NCBI GenBank assembly: GCA_910576775.1
Contig: CAJTJV010000019.1
Location: 1-49,346 of the forward strand
Direction of reading: 5' to 3'
Source of the DNA: an uncultured Muribaculaceae bacterium
GTDB lineage: Bacteria > Bacteroidota > Bacteroidia > Bacteroidales > Muribaculaceae
Length of the DNA stretch: 49,346 nt
This document shows, piece after piece, positions 26,728 to 35,963 of this stretch. The number at the start of each line of letters is the position of its first letter. Within the stretch, counting starts at the first letter, position 1. The translations under genes were made by a program, and so were the position numbers. Under the pieces are notes generated by a model, which had not been told where the DNA came from, did not search any database, and was given only the letters and a program-made list of their open reading frames with translations.

Positions 26728-27747
26728 TTATATTTCGACACGGGCATAGGGAGCCGTCTCGTATTTGCAGAATATACCGTCGAGATATTTGAAATAACCG
26801 GCCATCGCCACCATTGCGGCATTGTCGGTAGTAAATTTGCGTTTGGGGATAAAGGCCTTTATGCCGCGACGCCCGCAGAGTTCCGCGACAGCCTCACGCA
26901 CGGCACTGTTTGCCGACACTCCGCCTCCAATGGATACCGTACTCACACCGGTCTGACGGATTGCCTTGTCGAGTTTATCCATAAGGATTGCAACGATGGT
27001 GGATTGCAACGATGCTGCAAGGTCGGCTTTATTATGCTCAATGAAATCCGGATCGGTCTTGATACCGTCACGGAGAGTGTAGAGGAACGACGTCTTCAGG
27101 CCGCTGAAGCTATAGTCCAGACCTGCAATATGCGGTTTTGCGAAAACAAAAGCCTTGGGATTGCCTTCGGCGGCAAGACGGTCGATATGCGGGCCTCCGG
27201 GATATGGCAGCCCCATCACTTTTGCACATTTGTCGAAAGCCTCGCCGGCGGCATCGTCGATGGTGCGGCCAAGGATTTCCATATCATTATAGCCCCGCAC
27301 TAATATTATCTGCGAGTTGCCGCCCGATACGAGCAGACAGAGATAGGGAAATTCGGGTACATCTTCATCTGCGCTCTCTCGCACGAACTGCGCCAGCACG
27401 TGGCCGTGAAGATGGTTCACATCGATAATCGGAACCCTCAGACCCAGGGAGAGACCCTTTGCGAAACTTGTGCCCACAAGCAGCGAGCCTATCAGGCCCG
27501 GCCCCCGTGTGAAAGCTATGGCACTAAGTTCCCTGCGGCCAATGCCGGCACGACGGAGAGCGGCGTCGACAACGGGCACTATGTTCTGCTGATGGGCGCG
27601 CGAGGCAAGTTCGGGCACTACGCCGCCGTATTCTTCATGCACCTGTTGGGAAGCGATGACATTGCTCAGCAGGATGCCGTCGCGAACCACTGCCGCCGAC
27701 GTATCGTCGCAGGATGATTCTATTCCTAATATCGTTATACCTTCCAT
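26728..27747 (-). CDS. tsaD: tRNA N6-adenosine threonylcarbamoyltransferase TsaD
   Basis: Catalytic subunit that transfers threonylcarbamoyl to A37 of ANN-decoding tRNAs; works with TsaB, TsaC/Sua5 and TsaE, none of which are in this window. The 339-residue length is normal. Diagnostic motifs: ILGIESSCDDTSAAVV at the N-terminus, ELASRAHQ, the metal-binding HLHGH (112-116), LVSGGNSQIILV and GGVSANSAVREAV. Middle gene of a barrel-tsaD-cinA operon with gaps of 13 and 5 nt. Confidence 0.97.
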   Translation of the reverse strand: MEGITILGIESSCDDTSAAVVRDGILLSNVIASQQVHEEYGGVVPELASRAHQQNIVPVVDAALRRAGIGRRELSAIAFTRGPGLIGSLLVGTSFAKGLSLGLRVPIIDVNHLHGHVLAQFVRESADEDVPEFPYLCLLVSGGNSQIILVRGYNDMEILGRTIDDAAGEAFDKCAKVMGLPYPGGPHIDRLAAEGNPKAFVFAKPHIAGLDYSFSGLKTSFLYTLRDGIKTDPDFIEHNKADLAASLQSTIVAILMDKLDKAIRQTGVSTVSIGGGVSANSAVREAVAELCGRRGIKAFIPKRKFTTDNAAMVAMAGYFKYLDGIFCKYETAPYARVEI

Positions 27748-27760
27748 TGCTCGCGAAATG

Positions 27761-28294
27761 TTAAAATATGTATGCTATGCCGGCCATCACCTGTACATTC
27801 GGATTATGGCGGATAATGGTGTAACGCCCCTCAAGACTTATCTTCAGCGACGGCATGCAACGCAGCTCGAAGCCCAGACCGGCATTTGCGCCGAGACTGT
27901 TTGTATGCGTTGTAACATCTTCCTCGCTGTCGCTCTTGTTCGACCAGGAGTTGAACGCCACGCCGACAATGGGATAGAAGGCCGCATGCTCGCCACCGAG
28001 ACTGAGCGGAAAATGCATGTCGATATCAACAAGCAAAGCGTCGGTATTGCGATGGCGGAACACTACGCCGACCTGTGGCGCTATGCGCACATGCCGGCTG
28101 AACGAATACTGGAACACAAGACCGGCAAGACCCGACACGTTGCGTCCTTCATAACCGGCCTTGACACCGAAACTCTTTTCACCTCTTTCAGTCTGGCCCA
28201 TTGTCGCCGTGCATGCACACGACATCAGAATGACAAGCGCCGCCATCCGGGTGGCAAGAGCGCGTAGTCCACTTACGATTGTCTGTTTACACAT
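27761..28294 (-). CDS. Outer-membrane beta-barrel protein upstream of tsaD
   Basis: A 177-residue secreted protein. The start at 28294 (MCKQTIVSGLRALATRM, leading to a signal peptide ending CTATMGQ) was chosen because the in-frame ATG at 28366 lies upstream of a good promoter. Mature strands such as SFGVKAGYEGRN, LAGLVFQYSFSRHVRIAPQVGVVFRH, FYPIVGVAFNSWSN and SLEGRYTIIRHNPNVQVMAGIAYIF alternate polar and hydrophobic residues and end in an aromatic residue, typical of an eight-strand OMP_b-brl-type barrel. Function unknown. It is the first gene of the tsaD-cinA transcript. Confidence 0.82.
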   Translation of the reverse strand: MCKQTIVSGLRALATRMAALVILMSCACTATMGQTERGEKSFGVKAGYEGRNVSGLAGLVFQYSFSRHVRIAPQVGVVFRHRNTDALLVDIDMHFPLSLGGEHAAFYPIVGVAFNSWSNKSDSEEDVTTHTNSLGANAGLGFELRCMPSLKISLEGRYTIIRHNPNVQVMAGIAYIF

Positions 28295-28334
28295 ATTAAT
28301 ATAGCGAATGTGAATGTGTGGGGCTTTCAGGCGG

Positions 28335-28367
28335 CAAAGATACGAATAAGTCGAGTGCAAAAGCAAA
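28335..28367 (-). promoter_or_regulatory. Promoter of the barrel-tsaD-cinA operon
   Basis: The minus strand reads TATCTTTG (complement of 28335-28342) with TTTG (complement of 28364-28367) 21 bp upstream. The leader would be about 35 nt. A second TATCTTTG (complement of 28408-28415) lies 73 bp further upstream without a clear -33 box. Confidence 0.7.
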
Positions 28368-28377
28368 TTTATTTGCT
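28362..28377. promoter_or_regulatory. Inverted repeat over the -33 box (possible operator)
   Basis: AGCAAAT-TT-ATTTGCT is a perfect 7-bp inverted repeat with a 2-nt spacer. It covers the -33 element of the barrel-tsaD promoter. A bound regulator is possible but unproven. Confidence 0.4.
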
Positions 28378-28713
28378 ATTTGCCTGGCGTGAGTATTTCG
28401 GCGAAGCCAAAGATACGATTCATTACTTATGCGCCAATGGCGCCCCTTCATTATTTCTTTGACAACAACCAGGCTATGCGAAAAGTTCGGACTGATACCC
28501 ATAGTACCGGCCGAATATTTCCTATGCGATTACAAGATGATGTATAAGCGGCATATCGTAGTCACGGAGGGACTTTTCTCAGAAACCTCGCGCTTAGCTC
28601 CAAAAATTAGATCTCAAACATTAACATTTATTAAATTCAATATTAAGATTAGTATTTTTAAAAATATTATTTAATTTCGCAGCTGAAATAACCATGCTTA
28701 AGTCAGCTCAACG

Positions 28714-28857
28714 GCTGCCGGCAGCATAAACAACTGATATTTTGACATTTAACCTCAAAAAGAAAATTTCTCACATACTCGAGGCGTCGCCACATAGTGC
28801 GGACGACCCAAGGGACTAACCGCTATACCATATAATTCACACCGTGGATCAATCCAC
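28714..28857 (+). promoter_or_regulatory. Structured long leader of the second susCD operon
   Basis: The 603-bp gap between the barrel gene (28294) and susC (28898) has no credible gene. Its susC-proximal part has a 12-bp palindrome GCTGCCGGCAGC (28714-28725) and a hairpin GTGGAT-CA-ATCCAC (28844-28857). The nearest promoter-like box is TAATTTCG (28672-28679), one mismatch from TAnnTTTG and without a clear -33 box. If used, it gives a leader of about 215 nt, as is common for susC genes. Confidence 0.35.
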
Positions 28858-28897
28858 ACATCCGAGAAACATAAAACCAACACATTAACCAATATTT

Positions 28898-31800
28898 ATG
28901 AGAAAGCATCTATTTCCGGCTATGCTTCTTATGGCATCCCTGCCGATGCCGGGCTTCTTCACCGCCTCGGCAGAACCCGCCCCGCAGCAGCAGAGCCAAA
29001 CGGTTTCTACCATCGAAGGTACCGTTTATGATGAGAACAACGAGGCCGTTATCGGCGCAAGTGTTGCCGTAAAAGGAACTCGCGGAAACGCAGTTGCCAC
29101 CGACGCCTTCGGACATTTCAAACTCCGTGTCACCCCCGGCGCAGAGCTTATTGTAAGCTACGTAGGTTATAAAACAGCTACCGTAGCCGCCACCAACGGT
29201 GTGACAATCTACCTCGAGCCTACCACAGAACAGCTAAATGAACTTGTTGCCATCGGTTACGGCTCCCAGAAAAAAGCAAACCTTACCGGCGCCGTATCTA
29301 CAGTCGACGTAGCCCGCACGATGGACAGCCGCCCGGTTGCCGATGTTGCCCGCGCCCTTCAGGGTGCAGTCCCCGGCCTGACAATCACCACCTCAAGCGG
29401 CGACATATCCGCCAACCCACAGATCAATATCCGTGGCGTCGGCACGCTATCCAACGACCATTCATCCAATCCTCTCATAGTCGTAGACGGTGTTCCGGTG
29501 GAGGACATGAGCTTCCTCAACCCCGAAGACATCGCAGAAATAAGCGTCCTCAAGGATGCGGCCTCAAGTTCCGTCTACGGTACACGCGCCGCCTTCGGTG
29601 TGATTCTTATCACAACCAAGACAGCAAACAAGAAAGACCGTGTATCGGTAAGCTACAATAACAATTTCTCCTGGAGCCAACCCACCGTTCTCCCCCAAAA
29701 GAACACAACTGTCCATGACCTTATCATGGATATCGACAACACCAACCCGGGAGCGGAACACGGCGGTTTCGGCATGTTGCCCACCGATATGCTGCCTTTC
29801 GCACAAGCCTGGGCAGAACAGCACGGAGGCAAGAAATACACCGACATGGTTGAACTCATGCCATATGTCGACAAAAATAACGTCGGCGATTTCTTCTTCT
29901 TCAAGACCGGCGACCTCAATCCTTTCACCGGCGAGGTGATGCAATCGACAAAGGCTATCTCCTATGCCGACTGGGATATCCGCAAGACCCTCTACCAGTG
30001 GGCTCCCGGGCAGAAGCACAATGTAAGCCTTGAAGGTACTGCCGGCAAAACCAACTACCGAGTATCCTTCGGCTATGACAGCCGCGAGGGACTCAACAAA
30101 TACAACCCCGACAAATTCGCGCGCTATATGGCCAACGCCAGCATCGACACTCAGATTTTCGCCTTCCTGAAAGCCGGCGCGCGCATCAATTTTTCCCGCA
30201 AGGAATTCACATCGCCCAGCGACGCCCGCAACCAGTACACATACATGTGGCGCTTCCCGTCGTGGTTCGAGATGTACGGCTACCGTTATAATGAAGCAGG
30301 CGAGAAAGTACTGTTCAGCAACGATATAGCCCAGCGTCTCTACAGCCGCATGGATCAGACAGTCACCAATCAGACACGCCTCCAGGCTTGGATTCAGGCC
30401 AATATCACCAAAGACATTGTCCTTCAGGCCGATTTCACATACAACACCCAGCAGATGGACAGTGAAGGCACCGGTCTGAATTTCTACCGCTACAACCAGT
30501 GGAACGCGTCTACCAACAGCTATCCGTACGCACCAATCTATTCTCAGCCGAGCACATACGCAAGCCAGAGCCATTTCTACCGCAACACCTGGACCGCCAA
30601 CGTATTCGCCACGTATGCCCACACATGGGCCGACTCCTTCAATTTCAAGGCAATGGCCGGCTGGACCGCCGAGCAGGAAGAATATAAATATTTCCTGGCA
30701 CGCCGCAACGGCCTTGTTGACGAGAACCTGCCTAACATAAACCTTACAAACAGTGACACACGCCGTACCGAAGGCATCCATACACATCGCGCGACAACAG
30801 GCTTCTTCGGACGTCTGAATTTTGATTACAAAGGAATCTACCTCCTTGAACTAAACGGACGCTACGACGGTTCGAGCCGCTTCCCGGCAAACGACCAATG
30901 GGCATTCTTCCCCTCCGGTTCCATCGGCTACCGCTTCTCTGAAGAGAATTATTTCGAACCAATCAAAAACTGGTGGAGCAACGGTAAACTCCGCGCTTCA
31001 TACGGATCAATCGGTAACGAAGCTGTGGGTGACAATAAATTCCTCTCGACAGCAGGCCAACTCGGTACAAGCTATGTCTACTGGATGTCCGACAAATCCA
31101 ATCTGCTGTCAATGTATGGCATGCCTTCCCTCGTACAAAGCTCTCTGACATGGGAACGTATCGAAACCATTGACGCGGGTTTTGATTTCGGATTCCTCGA
31201 CAACAGCCTAAATATGAGCTTCGACTGGTACGCACGTAGCACAAAAGACATGCTCGGCCCGGGTACACAGCTACCATCCGTCCTCGGCGACGGCACTCCT
31301 TACGGAAACTACGGCTCACTCCGCACAAACGGCTGGGAACTCTCCGTAAACTGGAACCACAGCTTCGGCGACTGGGACGTTTACGTAACCGCCAATGTGG
31401 GCGACAGCCGCACAAAGATTACAAAGTGGAACGATCCGTCCGGACTCATCTACACCTTCCTGCCTTCAAGCGGCAGCTACACAGAAGGACAGTATTTCGG
31501 TGACATCTGGGGCTTCGAGACCGACGGATACTACACTCAGGACGACATGACATGGAACGGCACCCGCTATGTACCCAACAAGGGAGTTGTTGACCAGAGA
31601 GGACTCGAGAACATCCAGTTCACATATGGCCCGGGCGACATCAAGTTCAAGGACCAAAACGGTGACGGCGTAATCGACGGCGGCAAAGGCACCGTCGACG
31701 ACCACGGCGACCTCAAGGTTATCGGCAACGCCCTTCCTCGCTACGAATACTCCTTCCGTATCGGCGCCGCATGGAAAGGCTTCGACATCGACCTGTTCTT

Positions 31801-32350
31801 CCAGGGCGTGGGCAAGCGCAACATGTGGGCAACCGGCTCGACAATCATTGCCCAGGCACAATCCGGATGGGGTACTTTCACAAACCAGTGGGATAATTAT
31901 AATAAAATAACATATCTGCCCGACGGCCAGATTGATTTCGCCAACTCCACAATCAGCGAAGACAACTGGTACCCACGCCTTTATTCCGATTTATTTGACA
32001 GCGAGAGCAAAGGATACGGCACAATTCCAAACATCGGCTACGGACATTACAACTACTATCCCCAGTCGAAATACCTGCTCAATCTGGCTTATCTGCGCCT
32101 GAAGAATCTCACTTTTGGCTACACACTGCCCTACAATATCACACGCAAGGCATACATTCAGAAAGCCCGCATCTATTTCAGCGCCGACAACCTCTGCTTC
32201 CTCTATAACGGAGCAAGCAAGTACCAGCTCGACCCCGAGCTGACCCGCCGCGCCGGCAGTTCCGTAGTAGGCAACAACACCGACGCTCGCTTCGGCCAGA
32301 CAATCCCCCAGCGCCAGACCCTGTCGTTCGGCATCCAAGTAACTTTCTAA
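28898..32350 (+). CDS. SusC/RagA family TonB-linked outer-membrane transporter (second pair)
   Basis: A 1150-residue TonB-dependent transporter. Signal peptide MRKHLFPAMLLMASLPMPGFFTASA; carboxypeptidase-regulatory-like domain about 38-108 (GTVYDENNEAVIGASV); TonB-box region NELVAIGYGSQKK (115-126); plug to about 245 with NIRGVGTLSNDHSS, LIVVDGVPVEDM and VLKDAASSSVYGTRAAFG; then the barrel, ending RQTLSFGIQVTF with terminal Phe. The barrel has an Asp/Gly-rich loop (KDQNGDGVIDGGKGTVDDHGD) that resembles a calcium-binding loop. It is only distantly similar to the susC at 2069-5173, so the two pairs are not a recent duplication. Its SusD partner follows 13 nt downstream. Confidence 0.95.
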   Translation: MRKHLFPAMLLMASLPMPGFFTASAEPAPQQQSQTVSTIEGTVYDENNEAVIGASVAVKGTRGNAVATDAFGHFKLRVTPGAELIVSYVGYKTATVAATNGVTIYLEPTTEQLNELVAIGYGSQKKANLTGAVSTVDVARTMDSRPVADVARALQGAVPGLTITTSSGDISANPQINIRGVGTLSNDHSSNPLIVVDGVPVEDMSFLNPEDIAEISVLKDAASSSVYGTRAAFGVILITTKTANKKDRVSVSYNNNFSWSQPTVLPQKNTTVHDLIMDIDNTNPGAEHGGFGMLPTDMLPFAQAWAEQHGGKKYTDMVELMPYVDKNNVGDFFFFKTGDLNPFTGEVMQSTKAISYADWDIRKTLYQWAPGQKHNVSLEGTAGKTNYRVSFGYDSREGLNKYNPDKFARYMANASIDTQIFAFLKAGARINFSRKEFTSPSDARNQYTYMWRFPSWFEMYGYRYNEAGEKVLFSNDIAQRLYSRMDQTVTNQTRLQAWIQANITKDIVLQADFTYNTQQMDSEGTGLNFYRYNQWNASTNSYPYAPIYSQPSTYASQSHFYRNTWTANVFATYAHTWADSFNFKAMAGWTAEQEEYKYFLARRNGLVDENLPNINLTNSDTRRTEGIHTHRATTGFFGRLNFDYKGIYLLELNGRYDGSSRFPANDQWAFFPSGSIGYRFSEENYFEPIKNWWSNGKLRASYGSIGNEAVGDNKFLSTAGQLGTSYVYWMSDKSNLLSMYGMPSLVQSSLTWERIETIDAGFDFGFLDNSLNMSFDWYARSTKDMLGPGTQLPSVLGDGTPYGNYGSLRTNGWELSVNWNHSFGDWDVYVTANVGDSRTKITKWNDPSGLIYTFLPSSGSYTEGQYFGDIWGFETDGYYTQDDMTWNGTRYVPNKGVVDQRGLENIQFTYGPGDIKFKDQNGDGVIDGGKGTVDDHGDLKVIGNALPRYEYSFRIGAAWKGFDIDLFFQGVGKRNMWATGSTIIAQAQSGWGTFTNQWDNYNKITYLPDGQIDFANSTISEDNWYPRLYSDLFDSESKGYGTIPNIGYGHYNYYPQSKYLLNLAYLRLKNLTFGYTLPYNITRKAYIQKARIYFSADNLCFLYNGASKYQLDPELTRRAGSSVVGNNTDARFGQTIPQRQTLSFGIQVTF

Positions 32351-32363
32351 CCTTCCGAAAGAT

Positions 32364-34085
32364 ATGAAAAACAAATATATTTTAAGCGCTCTTGCCGTAG
32401 CCGCTGCCATGTCGATGACATCCTGCGACGACTTTCTCAACGACAACCGCTACCCGCTGTCCTCACAGACAGTAAACCCCGAATTCTGGAGTAATTCTGT
32501 CAATGTACAGAACCAGATCAACACATTCTACAACGATTATGCCGGCTACGGCAACCGCTCGTCGACAAACGGAACATTTTACTACAGCTGGCTCAGCGAC
32601 GACCAGTGCGGACGCAGCGGCATCAACGACTGGAAATTCAAAAACGTTCCGGCATCATCGGCGTACTACGACGACCCATATGAGGAAATTCGCCGCGCCA
32701 ACCTCGTCATCGAAGGTGTTGCCGGATCCACGCTAAATGCTGCCGAGAAAGCCAACTACACCGCACTGGCACGACTCCACCGCGCCCGCCAGTATTATCA
32801 GCTTGTAAGATGCTACGGCGATGTCATCCTTGCCAAGACGACAGTAGACGTTACCGATACCGACATTCTTTACGCATCACGCACAAACCGCAACACCGTC
32901 ATGGATTTCGTTCTCGAAGACCTCAATGACGCCGTTGCCCACATCTCCGCCGAAAGCGGCAAGACAACATTCTCCAAAGATATGGCACAAGCCTTCAAAC
33001 TTGAAGTGTGTCTCTTTGAAGGTTCATACGCACGTTACCACCAGAACGATGACACCCGCGCAAAAAAATTCTTTGAGGAAGCCGAAAAAGCAGGCGCCGC
33101 CATTGCTGACAAATATCCCGTCAGCAGCGACTATGCAGGCCTGTACAATACTATAAACTACGGCGACCTTGCAGGAAACGCAGAGATTATCATGTACAAA
33201 GGCTATGAGAAATCGGTATTCATGAACTCCATCACCGACTACTCCAACGCCTCCGACGGTGTTGCCGGCATCACCCGCGACGCATTCAACGCCTTCCTGT
33301 TCAAGGACGGCAAGAACGCCACCACAACTCCTGCAACAAGCTATCCGACAACCGACGAAGGTGTAGCCGAAGGCAACAACGCCATGAGCATCCAGAACCT
33401 TCTCGACGTTCGCGACGGCCGCCTCTCAGCTATCACCTATCCTTACGCCGCTTATGTCAACATGGCATGGAGCGCGCCCAACACCGGCGGTATGGTGTCG
33501 TCGACAGGCTACGGCGTGAAGAAATTCAACAACTACGCCATGCCTTTCGACGATGTGAACAGCATAAACAAGAACTACTGTAGCGCACCTCTCTTCTGGG
33601 GAGCACGTGTTTGTGTAGGTCTTCTCGAAGCCAAAGCCGAACTCGGCAGCATCTCCGACAACGACATCAACAAGTACATGAAGCCCCTGTGGGCTCGCGC
33701 AGGCTTCGACCAGACCGCCATCGACGCACTCTCGGTACAGTACCTCAAGGACCTCAACGACACCGCCAACAACATGAATGTAAGCAGCCTTATCTGGGAA
33801 ATCCGTCGTCTACGCCGCTGCGAACTCATGCTCGACGACGATATCCGCTACTGGGATCTTATCCGCTGGCACCAGCTTGAACTTCTCGACACCGGCAAAT
33901 ACCCCAACGTAATCCTCGGTGTCAATGTCAAGAACGCACCTATCGCTCCGGGCGCCGTCACAGGCGACTACCTGAACGGTTCTTTCGGCAGCTCGCGCAC
34001 CTTCGACAAGAAATACTATTTCTATCCAATTCCCTCAGGCCAGCGTCAGCTCAACGCCAATCTGAGCCAGAACGAAGGATGGTAA
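32364..34085 (+). CDS. SusD/RagB family outer-membrane lipoprotein (second pair)
   Basis: Ligand-capture lipoprotein partner of the preceding SusC. The 573-residue product has lipobox MTSC (Cys21) followed by DDFLND, an acidic export-type signal. Family motifs are EEIRRANLVIEGV, RLHRARQYYQLVRCYGDVILA, a C-terminal IWEIRRLRRCELMLDDDIRYWDLIRWHQ and the closing YPIPSGQRQLNANLSQNEGW-like end. The glycan or peptide bound is unknown; no carbohydrate-active enzyme or sensor gene flanks the pair. A strong terminator follows. Confidence 0.95.
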   Translation: MKNKYILSALAVAAAMSMTSCDDFLNDNRYPLSSQTVNPEFWSNSVNVQNQINTFYNDYAGYGNRSSTNGTFYYSWLSDDQCGRSGINDWKFKNVPASSAYYDDPYEEIRRANLVIEGVAGSTLNAAEKANYTALARLHRARQYYQLVRCYGDVILAKTTVDVTDTDILYASRTNRNTVMDFVLEDLNDAVAHISAESGKTTFSKDMAQAFKLEVCLFEGSYARYHQNDDTRAKKFFEEAEKAGAAIADKYPVSSDYAGLYNTINYGDLAGNAEIIMYKGYEKSVFMNSITDYSNASDGVAGITRDAFNAFLFKDGKNATTTPATSYPTTDEGVAEGNNAMSIQNLLDVRDGRLSAITYPYAAYVNMAWSAPNTGGMVSSTGYGVKKFNNYAMPFDDVNSINKNYCSAPLFWGARVCVGLLEAKAELGSISDNDINKYMKPLWARAGFDQTAIDALSVQYLKDLNDTANNMNVSSLIWEIRRLRRCELMLDDDIRYWDLIRWHQLELLDTGKYPNVILGVNVKNAPIAPGAVTGDYLNGSFGSSRTFDKKYYFYPIPSGQRQLNANLSQNEGW

Positions 34086-34107
34086 TAATACCATAAAGCA
34101 CTCACAG

Positions 34108-34138
34108 AAGGCGGGCTGCATTGCGACCCGCCTTTTTA
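34108..34138 (+). terminator. Terminator after the second susCD pair
   Basis: An 8-bp stem AAGGCGGG (34108-34115) / CCCGCCTT (34127-34134) with an 11-nt loop runs into TTTTT. Confidence 0.85.
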
Positions 34139-34178
34139 TATTCCATCCGGCCAACATAGACGCTTATTTTCAGCAGAG

Positions 34179-34210
34179 TTAGCATATTATCCAAATTTTT
34201 ATTACCTTTG
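34179..34210 (+). promoter_or_regulatory. Promoter of fba
   Basis: TACCTTTG at 34203-34210 matches TAnnTTTG. TTAG at 34179-34182, one mismatch from TTTG, lies 20 bp upstream. The predicted leader is about 50 nt. Confidence 0.55.
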
Positions 34211-34264
34211 CAGCCTGAAAAGAGGCCTCGCCTCATGCTCGAACAATACATAATCATTTAAATT

Positions 34265-35263
34265 ATGGTCAACTATAAAGAACTCGGCCTTGTGAACACC
34301 CGCGAGATGTTCAAAAAAGCCATCGACGGCGGCTATGCAATCCCCGCTTTCAATTTCAACAACATGGAGCAGCTCCAGGCTATCATCAAAGCCGCTGCTA
34401 CTGAAAAATCTCCCGTAATACTCCAGGTTTCCAAAGGCGCCCGCAACTATGCCAACGCCACCCTTCTTCGCTACATGGCCCAGGGTGCCGTTGAATACGC
34501 CAAGGAACTCGGCTGGGAACATCCCCAGATTGTCCTTCACCTCGACCATGGCGACAGCTTCGAACTCTGCAAAAGCTGCATCGAGTCCGGCTTCTCCAGC
34601 GTGATGATCGACGGCAGCCACCTCCCCTACGAGGAAAATGTCGCCCTCACAAAGCAGGTTGTAGACTACGCTCACCAGTACGATGTTACCGTAGAAGGCG
34701 AGCTCGGCGTCCTCGCAGGCGTTGAGGATGAGGTATCTTCCGACCACCACACCTACACCGACCCCGAAGAGGTTATCGATTTCGCCACCCGCACAGGCTG
34801 CGACTCCCTAGCCATCTCCATCGGTACCAGCCACGGCGCCTACAAGTTCACTCCCGAACAGTGCACACGCAACGCCGAAGGCAAACTCGTTCCCCCGCCT
34901 CTGGCATTCGACGTTCTCGACGGTGTAATGGCCAAGCTTCCCGGCTTCCCCATCGTGCTCCACGGCTCATCGTCCGTACCCCAGGAAGAAGTCGATACCA
35001 TCAACATGTTCGGCGGCAAGCTCCCCGACGCAATCGGCATCCCTGAAGAACAGCTCCGCAAAGCTGCCAAGAGCGCCGTATGCAAAATCAACATCGACTC
35101 CGACAGCCGTCTGGCAATGACAGCCGCCGTACGCCGCGTCTTCGCTGAGAAGCCCGGTGAGTTCGACCCCCGCAAATACCTCGGCCCCGCCCGCGACAAC
35201 ATGGAGAAACTCTATCGCCATAAGATTGTCAACGTGCTCGGCTCCAACGGCAAAGCAGAATAA
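34265..35263 (+). CDS. fba: Class II fructose-bisphosphate aldolase
   Basis: Zinc-dependent glycolytic and gluconeogenic enzyme that interconverts fructose-1,6-bisphosphate with dihydroxyacetone phosphate and glyceraldehyde-3-phosphate, in the cytoplasm. The 332-residue protein has the N-terminal IPAFNFNNMEQ, catalytic Asp94 with zinc-ligand His95 in LHLDHGD, MIDGSHLPYEENV, the second zinc ligands in GELGVLAGVEDE and SIGTSHGAYKF, and the phosphate loop VLHGSSSVP. It has its own promoter and terminator, so it is monocistronic. Codon use shows a marked preference for C-ending codons, fitting a highly expressed gene. Confidence 0.96.
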   Translation: MVNYKELGLVNTREMFKKAIDGGYAIPAFNFNNMEQLQAIIKAAATEKSPVILQVSKGARNYANATLLRYMAQGAVEYAKELGWEHPQIVLHLDHGDSFELCKSCIESGFSSVMIDGSHLPYEENVALTKQVVDYAHQYDVTVEGELGVLAGVEDEVSSDHHTYTDPEEVIDFATRTGCDSLAISIGTSHGAYKFTPEQCTRNAEGKLVPPPLAFDVLDGVMAKLPGFPIVLHGSSSVPQEEVDTINMFGGKLPDAIGIPEEQLRKAAKSAVCKINIDSDSRLAMTAAVRRVFAEKPGEFDPRKYLGPARDNMEKLYRHKIVNVLGSNGKAE

Positions 35264-35285
35264 TCCCCTCTAACACAGGCATTAC

Positions 35286-35316
35286 AGGCGCGATCCTACC
35301 CGGGTCGCGCCTTTTA
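35286..35316 (+). terminator. Terminator after fba
   Basis: An 8-bp stem AGGCGCGA (35286-35293) / TCGCGCCT (35305-35312) with an 11-nt loop is followed by TTT. Confidence 0.8.
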
Positions 35317-35432
35317 TGTATCACCGTATCCGGCAGGGCACAACACAAGCGCAAGCGACCCGGAAATTCCCGTAAAAAAATATTTTATCACATATTAATG
35401 TCAAAAAGCTATTCAAGATATATATTTTTTTG

Positions 35433-35440
35433 TACATTTG
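35433..35440 (+). promoter_or_regulatory. -7 box of the secreted-protein pair operon
   Basis: TACATTTG matches TAnnTTTG, 37 nt before the ATG at 35478. No clear TTTG lies 19-21 bp upstream. Confidence 0.5.
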
Positions 35441-35477
35441 CAAGCAGAAGCAAATCAATCCAAACAAATTTCCAATC

Positions 35478-35963
35478 ATGAATAACCTTAGAAAAACTCT
35501 GGCCGCACTCCTGCTTGTCGGCAGTCCGGGTATAGCATATCTGCATGCAGAGAAATGCCTTACCGTGTCGCTTAACACAGGCGGACAAGCGGTACAGTAC
35601 AAAATCGACAATCTGAAAAAAATCACCTTCGACAAAGGCATTATGAAGATTGACCACACGGAAGGCATGGAGTCTATTCCGGTCGATGATGTCGACAATA
35701 TGAGATTCGACATGGAACTTTCCTCCACCGGCGGCTCTGAAATATTCCAAAACAAGAATCTGTTCATAAAGGCGGGCAATGGCAAAGTGCTTATAAACAG
35801 CTCGACCGATACACCAATCCGTGTAGCGGTCTATGACATTCAAGGACACCTTGTAGATAAAACGGAACGTACAGGCTCCTGTGAGGTTGATTTCACCTCA
35901 CGAAGAAAAGGCGTATATATCATAAAAGCCAACGATAAAACCATAAAATACACGAATCTATGA
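35478..35963 (+). CDS. Small secreted protein with type IX-like C-terminal tail
   Basis: A 161-residue exported protein. The start at 35478 (MNNLRKTLAALLLVGSPGIAYLHA) gives a clean signal peptide; a longer in-frame reading to 35430 would begin inside the promoter. Residues about 26-75 hold a short beta module (LTVSLNTGGQAVQYKIDNLKKITFD, then IPVDDVDNMRFD). A similar module opens the next protein. The last 55 residues (NLFIKAGNGKVLINSSTDTP, VAVYDIQGHLVDKT, RKGVYIIKANDKTIKY) resemble a type IX secretion sorting tail. The stop overlaps the next gene's ATG (ATGA), so translation is coupled. Function unknown. Confidence 0.8.
   Translation: MNNLRKTLAALLLVGSPGIAYLHAEKCLTVSLNTGGQAVQYKIDNLKKITFDKGIMKIDHTEGMESIPVDDVDNMRFDMELSSTGGSEIFQNKNLFIKAGNGKVLINSSTDTPIRVAVYDIQGHLVDKTERTGSCEVDFTSRRKGVYIIKANDKTIKYTNL

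Noticed and set aside
28335..28415. Invertible promoter flanked by inverted repeats, as at Bacteroides capsule loci
   Set aside because: The two CAAAGATACGA segments are direct, not inverted, and no recombinase gene is near. A duplicated promoter half explains them better.
28429..28674. 81-codon plus-strand frame in the gap before the second susC
   Set aside because: No recognisable domain, AT-rich tail, no promoter box at the right distance and no conserved start context. Treated as non-coding leader sequence.
29564..30787. 407-codon minus-strand frame opposite the second susC
   Set aside because: It is a shadow of the C-biased susC codons; the plus frame has clear SusC domains. Similar long shadows opposite the META/nitroreductase genes (23989-25263) and opposite susD (1176-2024) were rejected for the same reason.
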